From: RGIG5579 sp045602025
Lineage (GTDB): Bacteria; Bacillota; Clostridia; Oscillospirales; SIG627
Direction: 5' to 3'
NCBI GenBank assembly: GCA_045602025.1
Contig: JAZSAT010000046.1
Location: 1 to 64,000, forward strand
Length of the DNA stretch: 64,000 bases
The notes under the pieces were generated by a model. It was not told the origin of the DNA. It did no database searches and was given only the letters and a program-made list of their open reading frames with translations. Below, one piece after another: positions 1 to 9,617 of the stretch. The position numbers and the translations under genes were made by a program. The stretch's first letter is position 1. Each line of letters starts with the position of its first letter.

Positions 1-262
1 AAAAAGCACTCGTCCCAAAGGTGTTTTCTTTGAGACGAGTGAAAATTACACCCGTGGTACCACTCAAATTGCAGTCATACTGCCACTCAGGATCTATCAA
101 TCCTTAGGCATTAACGCAGCCGTCACGGAGAAGTTCTACTCCCTTTCGGTTTCTTCCTCTCAGCTCAGAAGCTACAGACAAATACTTTTCCCCAATGGCT
201 TTCACCAACCGCCATCTCTCTGCGGGTACCGGAATATGCCTCTCTTCTTCAATGCCTTTAAT
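1..262 (-). promoter_or_regulatory. T-box leader for a gene left of the window
   Basis: On the minus strand this leader shows the Stem I GA motif (AGAGAG), GGTTGGTGAAA, CTTCTGAGC, and the T-box core GTGGTACCACGG near 52-63. It ends in a terminator hairpin with a T run at 1-41. It is transcribed away from the window, so the controlled gene lies just left of base 1. Placing the specifier one purine before the CUUCU-GAG block, as in known T-boxes, reads GUA (Val). The pairing is not unique, so the amino acid is tentative. Confidence 0.9.
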
Positions 263-268
263 AAAAAA

Positions 269-297
269 ATTATAGCAGTATCTTTAGTCAATGTCAA
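269..297 (-). promoter_or_regulatory. Sigma-A promoter for the first T-box leader
   Basis: The minus strand reads TTGACA, a 17-nt spacer, then TATAAT. The predicted start lies about 7 nt further on, at the 5' end of the T-box leader. It sits directly behind the 3' end of the acyl-CoA synthetase gene, and I see no terminator between them. Confidence 0.8.
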
Positions 298-322
298 GTA
301 AATTCTTTTGAATTTTAGCAGA

Positions 323-2587
323 TTATAGCTTATTTCTTTGGATTTTACCGCTGATGGTTTTAGGAAGTTCGTCTTTAAACACAACAACTCTCGGATACTT
401 ATAAGGTGCAGTGTGTTCTTTCACATATGTCTGAATCTCTTTTTTCAGCTCTTCTGTGCCAACAGTTCCTTTTGTCAGGACAATGCTTGCTTTCACAACC
501 TGCCCCCTCACTTCATCAGGAACAGCAGAAACACCGCATTCAACTACATAAGGAAGCTCCATGATCACGCTTTCGATCTCAAACGGACCAATACGGTAAC
601 CTGAAGATTTGATCACATCATCCACGCGGCTTACATACCAGAAGAAACCGTCTTCATCGCGCCAAGCGGTATCTCCGGTATGATAAACCCCATCATGCCA
701 AGCTTCGCTTGTTTTTTCAGCGTCACGATAATACTCTTTGAAAAGTCCGCAAGGAATGCTTTTATCAGTATGAATTACGATTTCGCCTACTTCACCTGCA
801 GGAAGACTGTTGCCATCGGGATCAACAATATCAACATCAAATTGAGGTGAAGCTTTACCCATCGAACCAATCTTGGGAACGGTTCCGGAGAGATTTGCGA
901 TGGCAAGTGTGGTTTCTGTCTGGCCGAAGCCTTCCATAATCTCAAGGCCGGTCGCTTCTTTAAACTTTTTGAAGACCTCGGGATTCAGTGCTTCTCCGGC
1001 TGTAGTCATATGATGGATAGAGGAAAGATCGTACTTTGAAAGATCTCCGCGGATCAGCATACGAAGCATGGTAGGAGGCGCACAGAAGGTCGTAATGTTG
1101 TATTTTGCAAACATCGGCAAAATGTCATTTTCATCAAAGCGGTCGAAATCATAAACAAACACAGCACCTTCGCAAAGCCACTGGCCGTAAAGCTTTCCCC
1201 AAAGGGATTTGCCCCAGCCTGTATCGGAAATGGTAAGATGAAGTCCTTCGCGCTCGCAGCAATGCCAATACTTTGCAGTAACAAAATGACCAAGTGCATA
1301 GGTGTGCTTATGAGCAGCCATTTTCGGATTACCGGTGGTACCGGATGTAAAGAACATCAAAGCAGTTTCATCACCGCAAGAAGCCTCCTCGGGACGAACA
1401 AATTTGCGGGAAAAAAGTCTAAACTCCCGATCAAAGTTATGCCATCCTTCTTTGTCTTCTCCAACAATGATCAGCGTTTTCATTTCGGGACAGTTTTTCG
1501 CAGCAGCTTCAGCAATATCTGCAACATCTCCGTCAGAGGTACAAACAATTGCAGATACCCCTGCTGCCTGATAGCGGTATTCAAAGTCATGCTGCTTCAG
1601 CTGATTGGTAGCAGGAATCGCAACAGCACCCAGCTTGTGAAGCGCAACCATAGCAAACCAAAACTGATAATGACGCTTCAGAACGAGCATAACCTTATCT
1701 CCTCTTTTGATTCCGAGAGAAGTAAAGTAGTTCGCACACTGATTTGAATAGTGCTTGATTTCCCTAAAGGTGAAACGGCGTTCATTTTTATGCTTATCCA
1801 AGTGAAGCATCGCAAGCTTATCAGGATACTTTTCCGCAATCTTATCAACAATATCAAATCCGAAGTTAAAGGAATCAGTATTTTGGAATTCGATCTTTTC
1901 CAAAGCACCGGAGGCACTTTCTGTCGTTTTCAAAAATTTCTCACAGATCAGTCCCTCAGACTTCTTTGCCGTTACAAGGGTGTTGCGAATGACCTCTTCC
2001 TTTGTTTCCTCCCCGGGAAGAACTACAGCACAGAACACACAGTCCTGACCGTCAACAGCAATCATACCGTGAGGAGTTGAGCTGTTATAATAAATACTGT
2101 CACCCTCGGAAAGGACCTCGGTATGATCTCCGATCTGTACTTTCAGTTTGCCGCTGATAACAAGGTCAAATTCTTGTCCGCTATGGGTAGCAAGGTGAAT
2201 CGGTTTATTCTGCTGTGCCGGATCAAATTCATAGCAAACCCAATGGGGTTCAGCAATTTTTTTGCGAAAATTCGGCGCAAGATTATGAATGGTAATGCCA
2301 TCCTCTTTTGCCGTTACTTGTCCCTGGCCCTTTCTTGTTACAGTATAAGAAGAAAGGAGAGCACTCTTACCCTCAAGGAGGTCGGTAATGCCAATGCCGA
2401 ACTCAAGAGAGCATTTATGTAAGAATGAAAACGGGAAATCAACGGCGCCGGTTTCGTACTGCTGATACAAAATCAGATCAACACCCGTTCTTTTGGCCAT
2501 TTCAGCTTGCGTGAATCCGGAAATTTCTCTCATCTCCCGAATTCGAAGTGCAACCTCATTTAAATTGGTTTCTTGAAGTTTGGACAT
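323..2587 (-). CDS. XRE-cupin-acyl-CoA synthetase fusion (ANL family)
   Basis: A 754-residue fusion. Residues about 10-70 are an XRE-type helix-turn-helix. Residues about 105-190 are a cupin fold with an SxxPH-type segment. The rest is an adenylate-forming acyl-CoA synthetase with the P-loop FFTSGTTGNPK, GFGQTETT, YHTGDT, SGYRIGP and the C-terminal lysine motif TISGKIQRNKL. ANL enzymes activate a carboxylic acid to acyl-AMP and then acyl-CoA, and the motifs resemble short/medium-chain synthetases. The ATG follows an AAAGGAGG site just behind a T-box terminator, so expression should respond to an uncharged tRNA. That fits activation of a branched acid (for example 2-methylbutyrate) for amino-acid synthesis by reductive carboxylation, but the substrate is inferred. 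The N-terminal half could act as an effector sensor. Confidence 0.88.
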   Translation of the reverse strand: MSKLQETNLNEVALRIREMREISGFTQAEMAKRTGVDLILYQQYETGAVDFPFSFLHKCSLEFGIGITDLLEGKSALLSSYTVTRKGQGQVTAKEDGITIHNLAPNFRKKIAEPHWVCYEFDPAQQNKPIHLATHSGQEFDLVISGKLKVQIGDHTEVLSEGDSIYYNSSTPHGMIAVDGQDCVFCAVVLPGEETKEEVIRNTLVTAKKSEGLICEKFLKTTESASGALEKIEFQNTDSFNFGFDIVDKIAEKYPDKLAMLHLDKHKNERRFTFREIKHYSNQCANYFTSLGIKRGDKVMLVLKRHYQFWFAMVALHKLGAVAIPATNQLKQHDFEYRYQAAGVSAIVCTSDGDVADIAEAAAKNCPEMKTLIIVGEDKEGWHNFDREFRLFSRKFVRPEEASCGDETALMFFTSGTTGNPKMAAHKHTYALGHFVTAKYWHCCEREGLHLTISDTGWGKSLWGKLYGQWLCEGAVFVYDFDRFDENDILPMFAKYNITTFCAPPTMLRMLIRGDLSKYDLSSIHHMTTAGEALNPEVFKKFKEATGLEIMEGFGQTETTLAIANLSGTVPKIGSMGKASPQFDVDIVDPDGNSLPAGEVGEIVIHTDKSIPCGLFKEYYRDAEKTSEAWHDGVYHTGDTAWRDEDGFFWYVSRVDDVIKSSGYRIGPFEIESVIMELPYVVECGVSAVPDEVRGQVVKASIVLTKGTVGTEELKKEIQTYVKEHTAPYKYPRVVVFKDELPKTISGKIQRNKL

Positions 2588-2610
2588 TTTGGTTTCCTCC
2601 TTTAAAAAAT

Positions 2611-2866
2611 AAAAACCGCCTCAAAGAAAATTCTTTGAGACGGGTAAATACTTTACTCGCGGTACCACTCAAATTGCAGTAAAACTGCCACTCAGGATCC
2701 AACAATCCTTATGCATTAACGCAGCAATCACGGGAGAAATCTACTCGATGGCCTTTCGGATCTCCAGCTCAGAAGGGATGGGCCTTTTCGACTGCTTTAT
2801 ATCGGCTTTCACCAACCGCCGACTCTCTGAAATAAAGGAATCGAAGCCGTCTTCATCACAGCTTTT
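2611..2866 (-). promoter_or_regulatory. T-box riboswitch leader of the acyl-CoA synthetase
   Basis: Minus-strand leader with the Stem I motifs AGAGAG, GGTTGGTGAAAGCC and CTTCTGAGC, the T-box core GTGGTACCGCG (about 2658-2668), and a terminator hairpin with a T run at 2611-2645. The gene starts only 24 nt downstream. The UGGU bulge predicts a tRNA with discriminator A. The specifier is ambiguous to me: AUC (Ile) by distance to the GAG motif, or CCC (Pro) if the conserved following A is required. Confidence 0.93.
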
Positions 2867-2871
2867 AGGTA

Positions 2872-2900
2872 ATTATATTCTTCATTTTTTGATTTGTCAA
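2872..2900 (-). promoter_or_regulatory. Sigma-A promoter for the second T-box
   Basis: Minus strand TTGACA, 17-nt spacer, TATAAT, placed so that transcription starts at the 5' end of the T-box leader. Confidence 0.82.
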
Positions 2901-2922
2901 TACTTTTCGTAAAAAAATGAAG

Positions 2923-2949
2923 AAAACACCCGAAAAATCGGGTGTTTTT
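2923..2949 (-). terminator. Terminator of the pur-fhs operon
   Basis: The perfect inverted repeat AAAACACCCGA/TCGGGTGTTTT is followed by a T run on the minus strand, directly after the fhs stop codon. It closes the purine operon. Confidence 0.85.
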
Positions 2950-2952
2950 CTT

Positions 2953-4629
2953 TTAAAACAGTCCTGTTATCCTACCGTTTTCATCTACATCGATTTTTTC
3001 GGCAGCAGGAACCTTCGGAAGACCGGGCATTGTCAGAATATCACCTGTTAAAACAACAAGGAAACCTGCGCCGGCTGAAACCTTTACATTTCTGACTGTC
3101 ACAGAAAAGCCTTCGGGTGCTCCAAGCTTTGTAGGATCATCCGAAAAGCTATACTGCGTTTTTGCAACACAGATCGGACACTTGTCAAAGCCGAGAGCGG
3201 TTAACTGACTGATCTGTTTTGCTGCGGCAGGGGTAATAATAACGCCGTTGCCGCCATAGATCTTCTTAACAACATTCTCGATTTTTTCTTCAATGGTTCC
3301 ATTAAGATCATAAGAGAATGTAAAGTCACCTTTTTCCTCTTCACAAAGACGAACCACTTCCCTTGCGAGCTCTTCGCCACCTTTGCCGCCTTCTGCCCAA
3401 ACAGTAGAAAGAACCGTGTTAACACCAAGCTCACGACACTTTTTGATGATGAAGTCAATTTCAGCATCCGTATCTGTGGGAAAACGGTTTACAGCAACAA
3501 CACAAGGCAGACGGTAAACATTTTTAATATTGGAAACATGACGGAGAAGATTGGGAATTCCCTTCTCTAAAGCAGGAATATCCTCCTCAGCAAGTTCGGT
3601 CTTTGCTCTGCCTCCGTGCATTTTCAAAGCACGGACTGTAGCTACCACAACAACAGCACTGGGCTCAAGGCCTGCCATACGGCATTTGATATCAAGGAAT
3701 TTTTCGGCACCGAGATCTGCTCCAAAGCCTGCCTCCGTGATTGCGTAATCGCCCATTTTTAAAGCAAGCCTTGTTGCCATAACAGAGTTACAGCCGTGTG
3801 CAATGTTGGCAAAAGGTCCACCGTGCACAAAAGCAGGCGTCCCTTCCAAAGTCTGGACCAAGTTAGGCTTGATCGCATCCTTTAAAAGCGCGGTCATAGC
3901 ACCAACTGCCTTCAGATCACCTGCGGTAACAGGCTTATCGTCATAGGTGTAACCAACAATAATACGGGAAAGTCTCTCCTTCAAATCAGAAATAGAGCTT
4001 GCAAGACAGAAAATCGCCATAATTTCACTTGCAACGGTAATCTCAAAGCTATCTTCTCTGGGGACACCGTTTGCCTTGCCACCCATACCATCCACCAAGA
4101 AACGAAGCTGTCGGTCATTCATATCCACGCAGCGTTTCCAGGTAATCTTTCGCACATCAATACCAAGAGCATTTCCCTGCTGAATGTGATTATCAAGCAT
4201 TGCAGCAAGAAGATTGTTTGCAGCGCCAATGGCATGGAAGTCACCGGTAAAATGGAGGTTGATATCCTCCATCGGAACTACCTGTGCATAACCGCCGCCT
4301 GCTGCTCCGCCTTTCACACCGAAAACAGGTCCGAGAGAGGGCTCACGAAGAGCTACGGTTACATCCTTTCCAATGCGGGAAAGTCCGTCAGCAAGACCGA
4401 TCGTGGTCGTTGTCTTACCTTCACCGGCAGCAGTCGGTGTGATTGCAGTAACAAGGACAAGCTTTCCGTCCTTGCGATCGGTTTCTCTCAAAAGTGCAGG
4501 ATCGATCTTTGCTTTGTAATTACCGTACAACTCAATATATTTTTCATCAACATGAGCTTTTTTGGCAATTTCGGAAATATGCTTCATTTTGCATTCCTGA
4601 GCAATTTCAATGTCTGTTTTATAAGCCAT
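2953..4629 (-). CDS. fhs: Formate--tetrahydrofolate ligase
   Basis: Makes 10-formyl-THF from formate, THF and ATP. It is 558 residues, the usual length for the family. The N-terminal half carries the P-loop TPTAAGEGKTTTTIGL and the body carries EPSLGPVFGVKGGAAGGG, both hallmark FTHFS segments. I start it at ATG 4629 behind GGAGGAAG; a TTG one codon upstream is a poorer choice. It is the last gene of the purine operon, 14 nt after purL. Its product is the formyl donor for PurN and PurH, which fits control of the operon by ZTP, a signal that rises when 10-formyl-THF is short. Confidence 0.97.
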   Translation of the reverse strand: MAYKTDIEIAQECKMKHISEIAKKAHVDEKYIELYGNYKAKIDPALLRETDRKDGKLVLVTAITPTAAGEGKTTTTIGLADGLSRIGKDVTVALREPSLGPVFGVKGGAAGGGYAQVVPMEDINLHFTGDFHAIGAANNLLAAMLDNHIQQGNALGIDVRKITWKRCVDMNDRQLRFLVDGMGGKANGVPREDSFEITVASEIMAIFCLASSISDLKERLSRIIVGYTYDDKPVTAGDLKAVGAMTALLKDAIKPNLVQTLEGTPAFVHGGPFANIAHGCNSVMATRLALKMGDYAITEAGFGADLGAEKFLDIKCRMAGLEPSAVVVVATVRALKMHGGRAKTELAEEDIPALEKGIPNLLRHVSNIKNVYRLPCVVAVNRFPTDTDAEIDFIIKKCRELGVNTVLSTVWAEGGKGGEELAREVVRLCEEEKGDFTFSYDLNGTIEEKIENVVKKIYGGNGVIITPAAAKQISQLTALGFDKCPICVAKTQYSFSDDPTKLGAPEGFSVTVRNVKVSAGAGFLVVLTGDILTMPGLPKVPAAEKIDVDENGRITGLF

Positions 4630-4643
4630 CAAACTTCCTCCGT

Positions 4644-7600
4644 TTATGAAAAGTATTTTACTGCTGCTTCAAACATACGAATATCGTAATTTCCGGGTAC
4701 ATTTGCATAAAGGCCTTTTCCCACTCTTTCGCTATGTCCCATTTTACCGAACACGCGTCCGTCCGGTGAAGTAATTCCTTCGATAGCAAACATAGAATCG
4801 TTGGGGTTGAAATGCACATTTGCTGTGGCATTTCCATCGAAATCAACATACTGAGTAGCAATCTGACCGTTTTCAGCAAGTTTTTTAATCAGGCTTTCAG
4901 GAGCTAAAAATCTTCCTTCGCCGTGAGAGATCGGCACATTATAAACATCGCCGACCTGAGTAAGAGCAAGCCAAGGAGACTTATTGGAAGCAACTCTTGT
5001 CTGTACAATTTTAGACTGATGGCGAGCAATGGTATTAAAGGTAAGAGTCGGGCAGTTTTCATCGGTATCAATGATCTTTCCGTAAGGAACAAGACCAAGT
5101 TTGATAAGAGCCTGGAAGCCGTTACAAATACCGCACATCAACCCATCTCTCTTTTCAAGAAGCTCCGTTACCCCTTCCTTGATTGCACCGTTACGGAAGA
5201 ATGCAGTAATAAACTTACCGCTTCCGTCAGGTTCGTCACCGCCGGAAAAGCCACCGGGGATAAAGATCATCTGAGAGGATTTAATTTTTTCTGCAAAGCT
5301 TTCAACACTTCTCTGAATGCCTTCTGCTGAAAGGTTATTGATTACCATAATTTCAGCTTCGGCACCGGCCGCACGCACTGCTTTTGCAGAATCAAATTCG
5401 CAGTTTGTACCGGGGAATGCGGGAATCAAAACCTTGGGCTTTGCACATTTTACGGCAGGTGTCGGCCAAGATTTCGCTTCAAAGTTGAAATTCTCAACCT
5501 TGGTATCGCTATCGGGAATATTGCAGCTGTAAACGCTTTCGAGTTTATTCTCATAACGATCGGAAAGATGCTCAAAAGATACGTTCTCTCCCTTGAACTT
5601 GAATACTTTTTCTTCGGTAATGTAGCCAATTTCCTTGCCTACATTTACTTCTCCGGGAACTTCAAGAAGGAAGGAACCGTAGGAATAACCGAAAATTTCA
5701 TCCAAAGAAAGCTTATCATTAAAATCAAAGCCAAAACCATTGCCGATCGCCATTTTAAACACAGCTTCAGCGATACCGCCAAGGCCCGGAGTATAACCGG
5801 AAAGAGCTTTCTTTTCACGATAAAGCTTAGTAACGGTAGAAAATACTTCAAGAAGAGATTTCGTATCCGGTAATGCATTTTCATCGTACTCGGGCTGAAT
5901 CAAAACAAGCTTATTTCCTGCTTTTTTCATTTCGGGAGATACGACCTGGGAAATCTTTCCGGTAGTTACAGCAAATGAAACGAGAGTAGGCGGAACATCA
6001 AGTTTCTCGAAAGATCCGCTCATTGAGTCTTTCCCGCCGATAGAACCGATGCCAAGCTCAAGCTGAGCTTTAAATGCACCGAGAAGCGCAGAAAGCGGCT
6101 TACCCCAACGCTTGCCATCTTTTCTGGGGTGTTCAAAATATTCCTGGAAGGTCAAATAAACATCTTCAAAAGAAGCACCGGAAGCAATGAGTTTAGAAAC
6201 AGACTCAACAACTGCAAAATATGCACCGTGGTAGGGGCTCTTCTCCATAATAAAAGGATTGTAACCCCAGGACATAAAGGAGCAGTCATCCGTATCCTTT
6301 TTCTCAATAGAAATTTTCTGTACCATTGCCTGGATGGGTGTTTTCTGATTCTTGCCACCAAAAGGCATCAAGACGGTTCCGGCACCGATGGTAGAGTCAA
6401 AACGCTCAGAAAGACCGCGCTTGGAGCAAATATTAAGGTCCTCTGCAAGAGCAGTATAATTTTCCTTAAAACCACCCGAAAGCTTCTTCTGCTCAAATTT
6501 ACCGGATACAGGGGTGATCGTAATATGCTTATCGGCACCGTTGGAATTTAAAAATTCTCTGCTGATATCCACGATCTTCTTACCGTTCCAGTGCATGACA
6601 AGATGCTTTTCTTCTGTTACTTCCGCAACGGGACAAGCCTGAAGGTTTTCTTCTTTGGCAAGTGCAAGAAATGCATCAATGTTTTCTTTTTCAATGACAA
6701 CAGCCATTCTCTCCTGAGATTCGCTGATAGCAAGCTCTGTTCCGTCAAGGCCTTCATATTTTTTGGGAACGGCATTCAAATTGATCTGAAGACCGTCTGC
6801 GAGCTCACCGATCGCAACAGAAACACCGCCTGCACCGAAGTCATTACAACGCTTGATCATACGGGTGGCAGTAGGATTGCGGAAAAGTCTTTGAAGTTTT
6901 GTTTCTTCGGGAGCATTACCCTTCTGCACCTCAGCTCCGCAGGTTTCTACAGAGTGAGAGTCATGTGCCTTGGAAGAACCGGTAGCACCGCCAATACCGT
7001 CGCGGCCTGTGCTGCCACCGAGAAGAATAACAACATCTCCGGGAGCGGGAACCTCTCTGCGTACATTTTCTGCAGGAGCTGCAGCAATCACTGCACCGAT
7101 CTCCATACGCTTTGCAGCATAACCGGGATGATAGATCTCATCCACAATGCCTGTAGCAAGACCGATTTGGTTACCGTAAGAAGAATAGCCGGCGGCCGCA
7201 GTAGTAACGATCTTACGCTGAGGAAGTTTGCCTTTTATGGTATCTTTCACAGGCGTTAAGGGATCTGCAGCACCGGTAACACGCATCGCACCGTAAACAT
7301 AGGCTCTTCCGGATAAGGGATCGCGGATCGCACCTCCGATACAGGTAGCAGCACCGCCGAAGGGTTCAATTTCGGTAGGATGGTTATGAGTTTCATTCTT
7401 GAAGAGAAGAAGCCAAGGCTCTTTTTTGCCGTCTGCTTCCACCTCGATCTTAACCGTACAAGCGTTGATCTCTTCGGATTCGTCAAGCTTGTCGAGCTTT
7501 CCGTTTTTACGAAGATATTTTACTGCAACAGTGGCGAGATCCATTAAGCAGATCGGCTTGTGTTCGCGGCCAAGGTCTTTTCGAACAGCAAGATATTCTT

Positions 7601-8336
7601 CGTAAGTCTTTTGAAGAAGCTTATCCTCGAACTGAACCCCGTCAATAACCGTCTGGAAAGTAGTATGACGGCAATGATCGGACCAATAGGTATCGATCAT
7701 ACGGATCTCGGTAATGGTAGGATCTCTATGCTCAGACTTAAAGTACTCCTGGCAAAAAGCAATATCATCCGCATCCATAGCAAGACCGTATTCCTTCACA
7801 AAATTCTCAAGCCCTTCTCTATCAAGAAGAATAAAGCCATCAAGCGTTTTTACCTCGGTAGGAATGTCATAATTGATCTTGAGTGTTTCGGGTAACTCAA
7901 GACCTGCTTCTCTTGCTTCCACAGGGTTAATAACATACTTTTTAATTTCAGAAATTTCATTTTCTGTAAGATCGCCGTAAAGTGCATAAATCTTTGCTGT
8001 ACGAATCAAGGGGCGTTCGCCCTGAGAAATAATCTGAATACACTGTGCGGCAGAATCTGCTCTCTGATCAAACTGACCGGGCAGATACTCTACTCCGAAA
8101 ACAGTAGCATCAGGCAAAAAAATCTCAGAAGAAAAAATATCAAGCTGAGGTTCGGAGAAAACTGTCTTTTTTGCGTATTCAAAGAGCTCCTCACTGATAT
8201 TTTCCGCATCATAGCGGTTAAAGATACGAACATCCTTAAGACCTTCAATACCGAGAAGGGTACGAACATCGGAAAGAAGAGCTTTTGCTTCGTTCGCCAA
8301 TTCTTTTTTCTTTTCAACAAATACTCTGTAAACCAT
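4644..8336 (-). CDS. purL: Phosphoribosylformylglycinamidine synthase, single-chain clade II
   Basis: Step 4 of purine synthesis: FGAR, ATP and glutamine give FGAM. The 1230-residue chain has the synthetase part first (DTYWSDHCRHTTF near residue 215, FKNETHNHPTEIEPFGGAAT near 310) and a class I glutaminase at the C-terminus. Glutaminase motifs are PAFPGTNCEFDSA, a nucleophile Cys at about 1071 in GICNGFQ, and SHGEGRF with the catalytic His and Glu near 1138-1140. Length and motif spelling fit the clostridial clade II enzyme rather than the small B. subtilis PurL that needs separate PurQ and PurS. The start lies 2 nt after the purD stop, with GAGG inside the purD end. Confidence 0.97.
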   Translation of the reverse strand: MVYRVFVEKKKELANEAKALLSDVRTLLGIEGLKDVRIFNRYDAENISEELFEYAKKTVFSEPQLDIFSSEIFLPDATVFGVEYLPGQFDQRADSAAQCIQIISQGERPLIRTAKIYALYGDLTENEISEIKKYVINPVEAREAGLELPETLKINYDIPTEVKTLDGFILLDREGLENFVKEYGLAMDADDIAFCQEYFKSEHRDPTITEIRMIDTYWSDHCRHTTFQTVIDGVQFEDKLLQKTYEEYLAVRKDLGREHKPICLMDLATVAVKYLRKNGKLDKLDESEEINACTVKIEVEADGKKEPWLLLFKNETHNHPTEIEPFGGAATCIGGAIRDPLSGRAYVYGAMRVTGAADPLTPVKDTIKGKLPQRKIVTTAAAGYSSYGNQIGLATGIVDEIYHPGYAAKRMEIGAVIAAAPAENVRREVPAPGDVVILLGGSTGRDGIGGATGSSKAHDSHSVETCGAEVQKGNAPEETKLQRLFRNPTATRMIKRCNDFGAGGVSVAIGELADGLQINLNAVPKKYEGLDGTELAISESQERMAVVIEKENIDAFLALAKEENLQACPVAEVTEEKHLVMHWNGKKIVDISREFLNSNGADKHITITPVSGKFEQKKLSGGFKENYTALAEDLNICSKRGLSERFDSTIGAGTVLMPFGGKNQKTPIQAMVQKISIEKKDTDDCSFMSWGYNPFIMEKSPYHGAYFAVVESVSKLIASGASFEDVYLTFQEYFEHPRKDGKRWGKPLSALLGAFKAQLELGIGSIGGKDSMSGSFEKLDVPPTLVSFAVTTGKISQVVSPEMKKAGNKLVLIQPEYDENALPDTKSLLEVFSTVTKLYREKKALSGYTPGLGGIAEAVFKMAIGNGFGFDFNDKLSLDEIFGYSYGSFLLEVPGEVNVGKEIGYITEEKVFKFKGENVSFEHLSDRYENKLESVYSCNIPDSDTKVENFNFEAKSWPTPAVKCAKPKVLIPAFPGTNCEFDSAKAVRAAGAEAEIMVINNLSAEGIQRSVESFAEKIKSSQMIFIPGGFSGGDEPDGSGKFITAFFRNGAIKEGVTELLEKRDGLMCGICNGFQALIKLGLVPYGKIIDTDENCPTLTFNTIARHQSKIVQTRVASNKSPWLALTQVGDVYNVPISHGEGRFLAPESLIKKLAENGQIATQYVDFDGNATANVHFNPNDSMFAIEGITSPDGRVFGKMGHSERVGKGLYANVPGNYDIRMFEAAVKYFS

Positions 8337-8338
8337 AG

Positions 8339-9604
8339 TTACCTCTTAAGTGTCAACGCTTTTTGACCAATATCTTTTCGATAAAAAGCATTCTCAAATT
8401 TAATCTGTTTAACAAGGGCGTAAGAAGCAGAAATCGCTTCTTCCAAGGTAGGAGCAAGAGCTGTCGCACCGAGAACTCTGCCTCCGTTTGTCACAAGAAT
8501 ACCATCCCGAATGGCAGCACCCGCCACATATACATATTCAGAAATTTCTTCAGGAATTTTCATTTCAAATCCCTTTTCATAGGAAGAGGGATAGCCCTTG
8601 GATGCCATAATAACGCAGCATGCATTTTCTTTTTTGAAAACAACCTCTGTCTCGGAAAGAGTTTCATTTGTGACAGCCTGCATAACTGTAAGAAGATCGC
8701 TTTCCAAAAGGGGCAAAACGACCTGTGTTTCCGGGTCACCGAATCTGCAATTATATTCGATCACCTTAGGGCCGTTTGCAGTCAACATCAAACCAAAATA
8801 AAGACAGCCTTTAAAGGTTCTTCCCTCTTTGTTCATTGCATTCATAGTAGGAAGGAAGATTGTTTTCATACATTCTTCAGCAATATCATCCGTATAACAA
8901 GGATTGGGAGCAATGGTTCCCATACCACCGGTATTTAGGCCTGTATCATTATCACCGGCTCTCTTGTGGTCCATGGATGAAACCATAGGAACCATCGTTT
9001 TACCGTCAGTAAAAGCAAGAACAGAGACTTCTGGTCCGGTTAAAAACTCCTCAATAACAACCTGATCACCGCTCTTGCCAAAGACCTTGTCTTCCATCAT
9101 AGAACGAACTGCATCTTTTGCTTCTTCGCGGGTCTGAGCAATGATAACTCCCTTGCCAAGAGCAAGACCGTCAGCCTTGATAACGGTAGGAATCGGTGCA
9201 TCTTCGAGGTATTCCAACGCTTTTGACATATCGTTAAACACCTCATAAGCTGCTGTAGGAATACCGTATTTTTTCATTAAGTTTTTCGAAAAAACCTTGC
9301 TGCCTTCGATAATCGCGGCATTTGCTCGGGGACCGAAGCAAGGAATACCTTTTTCTTCAAGAGCATCTACTGCTCCCATAACCAAAGGGTCGTCAGGAGC
9401 AACGACAGCATAGTCGATCTGATTCTCCACTGCAAATTTTGTGATATTTTCAATATCCTTTGCACCAATATCCACGCAGGTAGCGTCCTTTGCAATACCG
9501 CCATTACCCGGGAGAGCAAAGATTTTTGTTACCTTGGGACTCATTTTCAGTTTTTTGATGATGGCGTGTTCTCTGCCGCCACCGCCAACTACCATTATTT
9601 TCAT
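8339..9604 (-). CDS. purD: Phosphoribosylamine--glycine ligase
   Basis: Step 2 of purine synthesis, joining phosphoribosylamine and glycine to form GAR. It is 421 residues, normal for the family. It opens with MKIMVVGGGGREHAI, continues with an ATP-grasp domain (KADGLALGKGVI, VVIEEFLTGPEVSV) and has the conserved EYNCRFGDPETQ near residue 290. GGAGGATATCA precedes the ATG. It lies between purH and purL in the ZTP-controlled operon. No fusion to PurM or PurN is seen, as expected for bacteria. Confidence 0.97.
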   Translation of the reverse strand: MKIMVVGGGGREHAIIKKLKMSPKVTKIFALPGNGGIAKDATCVDIGAKDIENITKFAVENQIDYAVVAPDDPLVMGAVDALEEKGIPCFGPRANAAIIEGSKVFSKNLMKKYGIPTAAYEVFNDMSKALEYLEDAPIPTVIKADGLALGKGVIIAQTREEAKDAVRSMMEDKVFGKSGDQVVIEEFLTGPEVSVLAFTDGKTMVPMVSSMDHKRAGDNDTGLNTGGMGTIAPNPCYTDDIAEECMKTIFLPTMNAMNKEGRTFKGCLYFGLMLTANGPKVIEYNCRFGDPETQVVLPLLESDLLTVMQAVTNETLSETEVVFKKENACCVIMASKGYPSSYEKGFEMKIPEEISEYVYVAGAAIRDGILVTNGGRVLGATALAPTLEEAISASYALVKQIKFENAFYRKDIGQKALTLKR

Positions 9605-9617
9605 TGATATCCTCCAA

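Noticed and set aside
4923..8000. Several plus-strand frames of 100-220 codons within purL
   Set aside because: All are antisense to PurL and have no ribosome sites or family resemblance.
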